Assembly (NCBI GenBank): GCA_009859145.1
Contig: VRVR01000019.1
Coordinates: forward strand, 31,073-95,072
From: Andalucia godoyi
Lineage: Eukaryota; Discoba; Jakobea; Jakobida; Andaluciidae
Direction of reading: 5' to 3'
Length of the DNA: 64,000 bases
Shown here: in pieces, positions 1-8,052 of the stretch
Numbering within the stretch: the first letter of the stretch is position 1
Layout: every line of letters starts with the position of its first letter
Program-made: the position numbers and the translations under genes
Notes under the pieces: generated by a model
Told to the model about the DNA's origin: nothing
Database searches by the model: none
What the model saw: the letters and a program-made list of their open reading frames with translations, nothing else

Positions 1-468
1 CTCAAGGACAGCCGAGATCTCAGAAAGATGCTTCGCTGAGGACCGACAACGAAGCGCTTGCACAAAAGCGTAGAAGTAAACACTCCGTAGTAGCTTGTAC
101 GTTTATGTTGATAGCAGACAGCAGAAGCGTGGATGCATACAGCAAGCAGCCTCCAAGTGACGCTTGAGATCTTCGACTGCATTCAGACAGTGAAGCGAAC
201 GCAGGAGCTGTCAGCCATTTGCGAGGTACCATTTGTGTCTAGCCGCGGTCGTCCGATGATCCGGAGTTCCTGTGCTGGACGAGAGCACACTCACCGCTCA
301 CCCATCACCATGAGCACTGCTCCCAAACATGACCCATGGTGCATGTCGCTGCAACAGCGTCTCTGCGATAAGAAAGGCTTCCCGTCAAAATAACCACTGT
401 AGTTGAAGAGGAATTCATGAATTAGCAGAACGGCGGGCGGCATAACGGCTCTCAGACAAAACCCCCCG
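1..468. other. left-edge region without a recognisable gene
   Basis: I see no convincing gene. Two short open frames exist, plus strand 133-393 and minus strand 20-232, but neither shows a known motif or clear coding character. The stretch may hold the promoter of the gene that starts near 469, or the end of a gene outside the window. Confidence 0.3.
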
Positions 469-1521
469 GTGCATGCGGCATGCCGTTGCATTCGCGTGAA
501 CGAGCTCTACATACCCCCGGTCTCAGTCTTGGAATTCGTCGGATTGCAAACTCCCTATTTTATGGCTGGGACACAGGAAATAGATACTTCTTGGCACGAG
601 AGGTTTACTCCTATTTCCTCTTGTTCCAACGAGATTAGCTTCGCCTTACATCGTTTCGTTTCAACGTTTTTGGTAGAGTTTCGATTCGACTCTTTGGTCA
701 GTGCTTGCTTTTTAAGGTCACAAACACCGTCCGACGGCAACGTTGCATGCAACGATACTGCTTTTGCCGAGAAATGGAAAGGCGGTAATTGTGTCACCAT
801 GGCGTTGCTGCTTCGGTCTCGCATAGTAAGTGCTTTTCCCTCGCTGGATATTAAGTTAGTAGTTTCCGCTCCGAACAGATCTCCTCCAAGATACAACCAT
901 GTCGCCTTATTGGGTTGCTTTCGAAATCCTACACATGATATGGACAGGGGATTCTTTCTCATAGACCCTGGAGTACATTTCAATTTTCCAGTGGTCATTA
1001 GAATTGATTCTGCAGTGAGTCGAACTATCCATTGCTTTACTGGATCAAGGATGTTTGATTTTGTTGCCCATCCTCAAGAGGGCTCAGATGAACATAACTA
1101 TCGTTACGACGTTGTTCAAAAAGAGATATCGAGTGATGCCACAAAACCCTATTTACTGAATCGCAAGTATGCTCCTTATGTGGAAGCCACTGCAGATGTG
1201 CTAGACGGAGTAACCAGAAGATTTGTGGAGTCTTGTGACACAATGTCCATTGTTAGCCGAGACATATATGGACGACCAACTGCAATTTTGAAATTAGAAA
1301 AGAGGCCGAACAAACAATCTACGCTATTGTTGGTGGAACAAATTTGTCCTTTATCTTCGCCGGCGTGGGGTATTACTTGTCTTGTTCCATCCGCAAGCAC
1401 GTTACTTCAACTTATCCGAAAACATGCTTCTCGTTTCGGAATTTCGGATCCTGAGCAGTATTGGACCGATGTTGCATGTCCTGTTTTGCAAGAAAGAGTG
1501 CCACACTTGTTTCAGCAATGA
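469..1521 (+). CDS. Putative cysteine hydrolase/acyltransferase with a Cys-His-Asp triad (NAT/transglutaminase-like)
   Basis: This 350-residue frame has no introns. Three motifs are spaced as in papain-like transferases: GGNC with Cys at about residue 108, NHVALL with His at about 144, and FLIDPG with Asp at about 166. Arylamine N-acetyltransferases and transglutaminase-like enzymes use this order (Cys in a Gly-rich turn, His, then Asp). The flanking sequence does not clearly match either family, so the substrate is unknown. There is no signal peptide or membrane span. The start is uncertain: ATG 469 is the first in frame, and ATG 562 would still keep the triad. The gene converges on the 1611-3143 gene, with 89 bp between the stops. 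Seen: the motifs. Inferred: the fold and chemistry. Confidence 0.6.
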   Translation: MHAACRCIRVNELYIPPVSVLEFVGLQTPYFMAGTQEIDTSWHERFTPISSCSNEISFALHRFVSTFLVEFRFDSLVSACFLRSQTPSDGNVACNDTAFAEKWKGGNCVTMALLLRSRIVSAFPSLDIKLVVSAPNRSPPRYNHVALLGCFRNPTHDMDRGFFLIDPGVHFNFPVVIRIDSAVSRTIHCFTGSRMFDFVAHPQEGSDEHNYRYDVVQKEISSDATKPYLLNRKYAPYVEATADVLDGVTRRFVESCDTMSIVSRDIYGRPTAILKLEKRPNKQSTLLLVEQICPLSSPAWGITCLVPSASTLLQLIRKHASRFGISDPEQYWTDVACPVLQERVPHLFQQ

Positions 1522-1610
1522 TCTGATTTCTTTAATAGAGTAAACACCACAAGACTCCCACATCCTCAGCAAGCAACATATGCGCGCATACGAACTCTCA
1601 TTGAGAAACA

Positions 1611-3143
1611 TCAAACAATAACCTTTCCAGTATCATCCTCATCCGCGCTCGAATCATCATTATCCCAATACAGATCCGTGCAATCTTTCAAAAATTCGTC
1701 GACAGTGCAGCGAATAGCTTGGCTTTCAGCTCGAGATGCCAAGTCCTCAGGAATAGGATAACGCTCAATGAGAACCAAACACGCAGACAGAAACGCATTA
1801 TGTTGATTCTTACTCTGCAACCTCAACAGTGCAATTCGATCAGGAGAGAGCTGTTCACGAACAAAGGAAATCGCAGGATGATAATACGGACCCATTTTGG
1901 AAGATATTAACACTGCACAGAAGATGAGAACAAAGTAATTCTCTGTGTCTCTCGTCCTGCGCGAGATGAATGAAGTGAACTCTTCATCCTTAACTTGCAA
2001 CCGCAGATGGCATTCGTACAGCATAGAAAGCGCGTCACGAACCGACGGATTGAGAAGCAACGTCGAATCCTTTGATCGATACGAGTCCCTGAAAATAGAA
2101 TCACAAATAACGAATCCGAGACATGTATGAGGGGTCTGCATCATGCTCTGAAAACTCTCACGAACGTCAAAAACAACCCCCTGGAAAAGTTCAAAACCAA
2201 CGGGAGCGTTCACTGAAAATTTTGCTGAAGAATAGGAATCAACATAGGAATAAAAGGCAACTGTCGCAACCGTTGAGAAAGAATGCTGGAACGCCTTCGG
2301 ATTGACAGTAACAATATTTCGAACATCAACGTGCCAGTCATGGAGATTTGCATATAAATCCACCAATACCGGCATATGCGGAGCAATCAATTCACAAAAC
2401 ATAGGATGTAAAGACGAAAGATCAGAAACCACTGATCGAAAACGTTGTAAAACATTTGATCGATCGTTCGTTGCATGGGTCGTCTCAGCGACTGCGAACC
2501 AAATGGCTTCGACATGATGGGCCTGCTGAAACTCCTGGCACAAATCACGTACCATCGTCTTTATATGCGAGAACTTTGCTGCTTTTTTCTTATGGTTCGC
2601 CGAACGAAGCACAGATTTCCACAGCGAGTCCACGCATTTCAGAATCACCTCCTTGTCAACCGAGGACTGCTTCGCTTCCACCACCACTTTCTTAACGTAC
2701 TCTTGTAGACGATCAAAAGCCACATTTTTGTATCCTGAAACACATGGATATGAAAGGATCCCAAGAATGCAGTGGCTTACGGAAACGGGGGTCATGTGCC
2801 AAACATCATTCCACAAGAGAACTGCTGCCGTAGATTCCATGTTCTCCAGCTGTGTCACAAGGACCGCCGGTCCAAGACACAAAACATCCGCAAGCATAAC
2901 AGGATTTTGACGACTGGACGAATGCTTTTTGCTCACTAAAAGAGAAATCTCATGAGAGGTTTTAGCAATAGACACATGAGAGTTGAGGCTGTGGAAAGAA
3001 GGGTCCTCTCTAATTTTCTGGATGAAAGACGAAAGCTTGGGATAAATCCACTCCAAATTTTGCGGTACAGATGAGGTCAAAGGAGGAAATGGCTCAACTG
3101 GCTTGACAACCAGCACATCCTTCTTCAAATCGACAGCAGACAT
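1611..3143 (-). CDS. Unrecognised 510-residue soluble protein
   Basis: This is a single uninterrupted frame with normal amino acid composition and no rival frame of similar quality, so it is very likely real. I do not recognise the family. It is mostly alternating helical and hydrophobic segments, with no transmembrane span, signal peptide or nucleotide-binding motif that I can see. The last 20 residues form an acidic tail (DNDDSSADEDD). The start MSAVDLKKD at 3143 is the first ATG after upstream stops. It is convergent with the Cys-His-Asp gene to the left. A HEAT-like helical scaffold is possible, but that is a guess. Confidence 0.65.
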   Translation of the reverse strand: MSAVDLKKDVLVVKPVEPFPPLTSSVPQNLEWIYPKLSSFIQKIREDPSFHSLNSHVSIAKTSHEISLLVSKKHSSSRQNPVMLADVLCLGPAVLVTQLENMESTAAVLLWNDVWHMTPVSVSHCILGILSYPCVSGYKNVAFDRLQEYVKKVVVEAKQSSVDKEVILKCVDSLWKSVLRSANHKKKAAKFSHIKTMVRDLCQEFQQAHHVEAIWFAVAETTHATNDRSNVLQRFRSVVSDLSSLHPMFCELIAPHMPVLVDLYANLHDWHVDVRNIVTVNPKAFQHSFSTVATVAFYSYVDSYSSAKFSVNAPVGFELFQGVVFDVRESFQSMMQTPHTCLGFVICDSIFRDSYRSKDSTLLLNPSVRDALSMLYECHLRLQVKDEEFTSFISRRTRDTENYFVLIFCAVLISSKMGPYYHPAISFVREQLSPDRIALLRLQSKNQHNAFLSACLVLIERYPIPEDLASRAESQAIRCTVDEFLKDCTDLYWDNDDSSADEDDTGKVIV

Positions 3144-3185
3144 TTGATCAGACTGTTAAGACTACGCTCTCAAACCCAGAATCCG

Positions 3186-3574
3186 CTAAAACGGAAATTC
3201 ATCACACAAAAAAGCCCCCATCGACCAGCTGCCAGTTTGTAGAGCGGAGTTGATGCCCTCCAAAAGACACTTGACATCCAGGGTCAGAGCAGTCGAAGCT
3301 TGTAGACAATCGGCTGAAAGCGATGAAAACATCGACCATTGCAATTGATGCAGCTCTTTTCCATCTTCTTTCAAATTTTCGTGTGAAGCAGGATCGCGAC
3401 TTCGCCACTTCGCCAATCGCCAATGCTTGATTCACAACCGTTGCCGTTCATGCGGTTTCTGTTGCGTAATAATTCACCAAACCGGAAATATGTTTTGACA
3501 TCATCGAATACGAATTGTTCTCTGTTTGTCGAAGCTACCCGTTGGGACCGGCTTTTAGAGTTTCGAAAGCGCAA
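3186..3574 (-). pseudogene. Coding-like fragment in two overlapping frames (frameshift or missed intron)
   Basis: The minus-strand frame ending in TAG at 3186 reads well as protein back to about 3440 (segments such as KEDGKELHQLQW and LDVKCLLEGINSAL). It then meets a stop. A second minus frame reads well from 3574 down to 3371 (EQFVFDDVKTYFRFGELL). The two overlap in a GC-rich, slightly repetitive stretch near 3395-3430. This looks like the 3' part of a gene with one frameshift, or two exons joined across that stretch. No family is recognised. The opposite strand has rival frames at 3423-3662 and 3610-3816, so strand assignment is weak. Confidence 0.3.
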
Positions 3575-3609
3575 GAAGTCTTTTCATTGTTCAATATGGA
3601 ATCGAACCA

Positions 3610-4071
3610 ATGACGCAGTCCCGAAACTTCTGCAAGTCACTCATGCGGACGGATGTCTTTGACGATGGTTCTCAGAAATTGAGCGTGCTCTTTTACAACA
3701 TAGTCATATGCATGAAAGCAAACATGCTCGTTAGCTGGAATTCATCTGTAAAGAGGGACATGTCTCGACTGCGTTCAGCAACACAGTTGGATTTCATTTC
3801 TGTCAAACAAACTTGATAGCAGCCACTCGGTTAGAAGCTTACTGTCGACAATGCTCATTTCTCGCTGCCTTATCAGCATCTTATTGTGGTGCAGCAGTCA
3901 TCGCAATACCATTATTCTGGCGTTTCTTGTCTCGATGTTTCGAAGTGGCAGCAAGTGACAGAGTTTCCAAGTGACAGAGTTTCTTAAAAATTGATCACAA
4001 GATGTTCAACGCTTCAGTGTCCGACACCGGTTCATTTCGCGGATTGACAGTCCGTCTGATGAGTGAGAAAA
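3610..4071. other. Gap with no supported gene
   Basis: One weak plus-strand frame of 68 codons (3610-3816) is present. The rest has many stops in all frames and no RNA gene that I can recognise. A short tandem echo, 'agtgacagagtttc' repeated twice, lies near 3954-3985. The stretch ends where repeat copy 1 begins. Confidence 0.3.
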
Positions 4072-4320
4072 AGACTTGTACAGTTCCTTCAACAAAAGTC
4101 ACATGACGAAAAATGAGAATTTCCGGCAGAAAAAACATGCCGGATATTCAAAAAAATGCCGGATAAGTTTTTTCGGGGTGGGGAGGGTGAACTCTGCTCC
4201 CAAATTATTTTTTCAGTCATCCTCCTGAAATTTTCAAGAATTCTTTTCCGGCATTTTTCTCTGCCGGGAAATGCCAAAAATGCCGGATATTGGGAGGAAA
4301 GAATTGATCGATTATCCTCC
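4072..4320. repeat. Palindrome-rich dispersed repeat, copy 1
   Basis: This is about 250 bp similar in sequence and orientation to 5490-5745. Shared landmarks in order are CAGTTCCTTCAA, AATTTCCGGCAGAAA, CATGCCGG, GGGGAGGG, GAAATTTTCAAGAATTC, TTTTCCGGCATTTTT and GATCGATT. Inside it the core CCGGCA / TGCCGG occurs several times in both orientations. The two ends therefore form an imperfect inverted repeat and the unit could fold back on itself. It encodes no protein of its own. It may be a MITE-like element or part of a larger duplicated unit. Confidence 0.7.
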
Positions 4321-4507
4321 ATGTTTCAAAAGAAGATCTCGCTGCTTCTTGTGATAGTTGGATAGGAAGCATGTTCCCTGTGTTCATCCATTCCTACTCG
4401 GGCGGCTTCATTTGGTGGGATAACAAACAAAAACCGATGAAGAAGATTGGCGCATTTGGCAACCGAACAAAAACATCGTACATATTTTCCGATGATTGAA
4501 ATCGACA

Positions 4508-5411
4508 TCAACCCGGTGTGAGCCCACGCAGCTGCACAATTCCGTTGGCCATTCGTATGAGTGGATCGACTTTCTCTTGGATCGTCGAAATGGAGTCTGT
4601 CAAATGTATGCCACTCAATCGATTTCCGCTGTTCGGGTCGACAATGAGATGCGGAAACTGAAGAAGCGCTACAACAGGAACGCCTTGCGATTGCGCAATC
4701 GCCGCAAACCGATTGAAATTCTGGACGCGGGCCAGAACATAAGGTTGCAATGCAACCGATGCCTGTTCGTTGGCCTCTCTCTCTGTAAGCACAGTCCAAA
4801 GTTCGTCAGAAACGGAATGAAATCCTGCGACAATTGAAGATCAACCATCCTTGAGCCATGCGGTAAAAGGCGCCAGGGACAAAAGGCAGCGCGGGCATGC
4901 GAGATACTTCGATAGAAGCAACAGTCTGCTCATAATCAGAAATGGCCATACTTCCGGCCAAGAGAAGCACACGACCGTCCGAAAGGGGGTGAACAAACGG
5001 AGTCACCAACGGCGGATTCATCGAACGACCCAGTCGAACAGCATTCAATGATTCTCCAATGTTCACAACATTCTGGTGTGCCTCGGAGTACTCGCGAAAA
5101 GCGAAATCAAACACAGTGTTGTCGTCATTCCTCCGCGAGTTTTCCGCTTCAAGAAACACTTGAGTGAGATTGCACTGAGGATCGGCGTCAACGAGTAAAA
5201 CTCGCAGGTCATGTTTGCTTGCCAGCAACCTCGCTAAGTCGAATGTCGTCGCTGTCTTGTTCACGCCCCCTTTGAAGTTTGAACAGAGAAACGAGAGAAA
5301 CGAGAGAAAGAGACGACGAAGATGCAGAAGCCATCCTGAGCAGCAAGGCCAGTACACGAAAGAGAGAGAAGAGGAGGACACGAAGCAAGCGGGACAAGAA
5401 CCAGAGCGCAA
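4508..5411 (-). pseudogene. ParA/Soj-type partition ATPase relic, frameshifted and internally deleted
   Basis: The minus-strand frame from 5411 contains the deviant Walker A KGGVNKTA, then LLVDADPQCNLTQVFL, the signature of bacterial ParA/MinD ATPases. It continues through the family-typical stretch LPFVPGAF. It then runs into unrelated residues and a stop near 4806. The family C-terminal part resumes in another frame (TEREANEQ ... GVPVVALLQFP) and ends at 4508. The central segment that normally carries the second ATPase motifs seems to be missing, by roughly 70-90 residues. The Walker A has Asn where Gly is usual. The frame before the Walker A is pyrimidine-rich low complexity, so the true start is unknown. 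It lies between the two repeat copies. A bacterial or viral/plasmid donor is inferred, not shown. Confidence 0.7.
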
Positions 5412-5489
5412 TCAAGCTGGGACTGTGGGAGTATTCTAAATTTTAAGAATGAAAAATGTGACGACACAAACCCCCTCCTGAGGATTGGG

Positions 5490-5745
5490 AGAGTCTTGTT
5501 CAGTTCCTTCAAGAAAAGGTAGACGACGGAAAGTGGGGAATTTCCGGCAGAAATTCATGCCGGAAAATCGAAAAATGTCGGGATGAGTTTTCACCCCTTC
5601 GGGGAGGGTCCTCCTCAAAATTTTGCTCGAGCCTTCCTCTTCCCAAGAAATTTTCAAGAATTCTTTTCCGGCATTTTTGGGTATTTCCCGGCATGTTTTT
5701 CTGCCGGAAATTTGAAAGTGTGTGCCTGATCGATTTTTTCCAAAA
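5490..5745. repeat. Palindrome-rich dispersed repeat, copy 2
   Basis: This is a direct copy of the 4072-4320 repeat at roughly three-quarters identity by eye, with small insertions. It carries TTCCGGCA and TGCCGGAA as a perfect 8-bp stem with a short loop near 5542-5567. A mirrored pair near 5668-5710 makes the two ends an inverted repeat of about 25 bp. The right arm supplies the last codons of the minus-strand frame 5654-5974. Confidence 0.7.
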
Positions 5746-5974
5746 GTCTCACAAGGTCTTCATGGCACTCGCAAGAATGCTTTTTGTTCTGTATGGATAG
5801 CTTAGGGATCAAGAAAGCACGCCGCGCAATGGGGTCATTTAGATTGGCTGTGCACGTTTCTTGACGAAGGCAGCGCATGGTCAGTGGGGGTTTTCCATTC
5901 AAGACGCACTTCAGCAGTGAGCATTCTTCCTCGAAATTGTCGGGAATTTCCCAATTGAAGATGCGGAAACGCAT
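5654..5974 (-). CDS. Small Cys-containing protein whose 3' end lies in the repeat
   Basis: The frame from ATG 5974 encodes 106 residues. The first 85 or so have good coding character (MRFRIFNWEIPDNFEEE, several Cys, and a helical ECHEDLVRLLEKID). The last 20 are read from the palindromic repeat. It therefore looks like a small gene whose tail was replaced or extended by the repeat. The family is not recognised. The open frame extends upstream to 6178, but that part is antisense to the plus-strand frame at 6037 and I leave it out. The start is 62 bp from the divergent start at 6037. Confidence 0.4.
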   Translation of the reverse strand: MRFRIFNWEIPDNFEEECSLLKCVLNGKPPLTMRCLRQETCTANLNDPIARRAFLIPKLSIQNKKHSCECHEDLVRLLEKIDQAHTFKFPAEKHAGKYPKMPEKNS

Positions 5975-6036
5975 GTTGCGTGCTCCCAAAAAGTGATCCT
6001 GTGAGTGCCTGCTACTGCACGATAACATGAAATTGC

Positions 6037-6284
6037 ATGCCAAAAGTGACAGTCCGGTTGGAAAGTTTTTTTGAGGGTGCTGTTGGTCAGTTTCTCGACA
6101 TCGTCGAACCGGAAATCGCGATTGCAAAGGCGGCAATGAAAACGAAAGACCTGCCCAAAAAGCGGCAAAGAAGATCATGAAAGATGCTGTCGATTGGATG
6201 AACGAGTTGGACCTTGACGGCGGACAGAAGAAAGCGTTTGTTCAGAATATCCAGAACAAATTACCAAAAGAATTGGAGGTGTGA
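6037..6284 (+). CDS. Small helical protein split over two frames (47 and 35 codons, ATGA overlap)
   Basis: ATG 6037 opens a frame beginning MPKVTVRLESFFEGAVGQ and continuing in helical, Lys-rich sequence. It stops at TGA 6178-6180. A second frame, shifted by -1, starts at ATG 6177 inside that stop (ATGA) and reads MKDAVDWMNELDLDGGQ on to TGA 6282-6284. Just upstream of the join is CCCAAAAAG, a run on which a -1 slip, or one missing A, would fuse the two frames into a protein of about 80 residues. Both halves have strong coding character. No family is recognised. It could be one protein by frameshifting, two coupled small proteins, or a gene broken by a single base. Confidence 0.45.
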
Positions 6285-6440
6285 ACGATGCAGCAATGGT
6301 GTTTTTATTGAATGTGTGGATGTGTGCAGCGTTGTGTTGCACTAAGCAAGAGTCGAGAGGTATGCCAACTGTGATCCACATGTTTCCGTGATACCGCCAA
6401 CTTGTTTCCCGGCTGGGCGTTGGTTTCCCATTTCTCGGTT

Positions 6441-6824
6441 TTATGCTGTTTCACTCTTTTCATCCGCTGGTGTGCCCTCCTCCGGTGCAGACGTCAAGTC
6501 GTCATCCTCTTGCCGATCCAGTGGATCAACAACTCCAGCGGTATCGTCTGGAATTTCTTTCTTTTCGATGCTCTTCTTTGGTTTCTCTCGTCCGCCAATG
6601 AACTTTTGCACACGCTCAATGCCGTGAGCACAGGTGCGCAGGAGCAATGGAAGATTTCCAATGATGAGAGCAACGATGATGAGAATCGAAATGAGAACTA
6701 CCCACATTTTTTGGAAGCCTTGACCAACTTTCTGGGTTTGCAGTTTTTTGCGTTCTGTCTCTTTTATGTTTCGGGACAGGCAATCCAAAACCAGACCGGC
6801 TGTTTTATGGATTCCCATGTCCAT
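6441..6824 (-). CDS. Small single-span membrane protein with an acidic tail
   Basis: This 127-residue frame has one clear transmembrane helix at about residues 41-63 (VVLISILIIVALIIGNLPLLL). A basic segment precedes it and the C-terminal tail is charged and rich in Asp, Glu, Pro and Ala. There is no signal peptide. The family is unrecognised. Its ATG lies only 11 bp from the ATG of the divergent 6836 gene, so the two would have to share overlapping 5' regions. Such packing is unusual for a nuclear genome. Confidence 0.55.
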   Translation of the reverse strand: MDMGIHKTAGLVLDCLSRNIKETERKKLQTQKVGQGFQKMWVVLISILIIVALIIGNLPLLLRTCAHGIERVQKFIGGREKPKKSIEKKEIPDDTAGVVDPLDRQEDDDLTSAPEEGTPADEKSETA

Positions 6825-6835
6825 GAGAAATAAGT

Positions 6836-7015
6836 ATGGCTTCTAATCAAAGGAGAGAAACAACCATCCGCCAAGCATTTCTGATTTCGCACTGCCGAAC
6901 TGCCCTCCCAACTTTGCTTGTGGCCGTTTTCTTGCTGTCACTTCTACATCAGTCCTACAGAAATGAAAGCAGGAGGCAGTGCATAGTCATGACTCATGGA
7001 ATCCAAGTCGCGTAA
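6836..7015 (+). CDS. Tiny membrane protein, 59 residues, or first exon of a longer gene
   Basis: ATG 6836 opens MASNQRRETTIRQAFL, followed by one hydrophobic helix (ALPTLLVAVFLLSLL) and a basic tail, with TAA at 7013. The last codons overlap a perfect splice-donor sequence GTAAGT at 7012. If a 28-nt intron (7012-7039) ending in CTGCAG is removed, the frame continues with good coding character to a stop near 7157. I cannot tell which version is used. No family is recognised. It is head-to-head with the 6441-6824 gene, with 11 bp between start codons. Confidence 0.4.
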   Translation: MASNQRRETTIRQAFLISHCRTALPTLLVAVFLLSLLHQSYRNESRRQCIVMTHGIQVA

Positions 7016-7426
7016 GTCAAGACATGCCCCGCGCTGCAGCGTCTTCGAATGCCTGCAGCTCAACACACTGACAAGTTTCTGTCACTCATTGAGCGATGCA
7101 AAACGCATTCCCGGTTCGCACATGCACCGAGTCAGAGGAATTTGCCGACGAACCCCAAACGAAATTTGAAATGCCGGTTATTATTTTCTTCAGAAGAACG
7201 GGGTCAGTCCTCACTAAAATTATTTTCGAAGCAGGTTTTCTTCAGTTTTTGGTTTCGACATTTCTACGTGATACCGGCAAAGGAAAACTGCAGATTAACG
7301 AATCTTCCCAAAGCAGCTGCAAGGGAAAATAAAGACCAGTTGTTGCAGTAGCGGTTGCCACTTTATGTTTATTCTCATGATCTCCAATTTAAACTCACAA
7401 ATCTCCTTTTTAAGACATAATTACGA
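7016..7426. other. Low-information stretch with a possible third decayed repeat
   Basis: Two plus-strand frames overlap here (7049-7351 and 7096-7332) with moderate coding character and no motif. The span 7160-7280 keeps weak echoes of the palindromic repeat: AAATGCCGG near its left end, a CAGTCCTCACTAAAATTATTTTC middle, and ACCGGCAAAGG near the right. It may be an old third copy. Confidence 0.2.
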
Positions 7427-8052
7427 GTGGAAATTCAGAAGCCTGAATCAAAGGCTTCCAACAGTACAATGGAAGAGGATGCATGGACCTTTTGTTCAAA
7501 AGTACTATCCAACATTCTCCCAACGCCATTCGCTTTCACAATACGATTGTTCCTGTGGACAGTCAAAACCAGTTTTCTATCCTCGAGAGCTTTACATTGC
7601 AGATTACGATTCACGGATAGATTTTCTTGCTACGATCCGGTACTCCAAAAAATGCAAAGTGAGATTCATGATGTTTGCCTTCGGGACACAACTCAGTTGA
7701 TTGTTTTTTGTATTCCTTCTGGATCTACGGATAATCATGTGCAACGTCTATTCTGTTAAACACCCATATTATTCAGGGGATGTTGAGACAAATGTTGAAC
7801 CAACTCAAGATTGTGCATCTCGATGAAAAAGAGTTTATTCTTCGAATTACACTGGGGAAAAACACCGAAAAGAAAAAATCACAGACGTTAAAACGGGCAG
7901 TAAGCAATTGCATCAAGTTTGCTTTCAACAAACAGAACAACCTTGGACAACCAGTCGATTACTTAGGACTACACGGGATCTTTCTTCTGCGTGAGCTTCG
8001 CCTTCCGTCGAAAGCAAGTCGTCCAGACATTTTGATACGTCTTTGTGAATAA
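7427..8052 (+). CDS. Putative two-exon protein, unrecognised (7427-7738 joined to 7777-8052)
   Basis: The frame from ATG 7427 has coding character up to CIPSGSTDNH. A 38-nt stretch (7739-7776) begins with GT and ends in TTATTCAG. Removing it keeps the frame in phase and continues into MLRQMLNQLKIVHLDEKEF and a Lys-rich helix to TGA 8050. The join is my inference. The last 40 codons lie antisense to the 3' end of the Ycf45-like gene, so either the ends overlap or the true 3' end differs. No domain is recognised. Confidence 0.35.

Noticed and set aside
5542-5567. Intrinsic terminator hairpin
   Set aside because: The CCGGCA stem-loop belongs to a repeated palindromic unit and is not followed by a T-run at a gene end.
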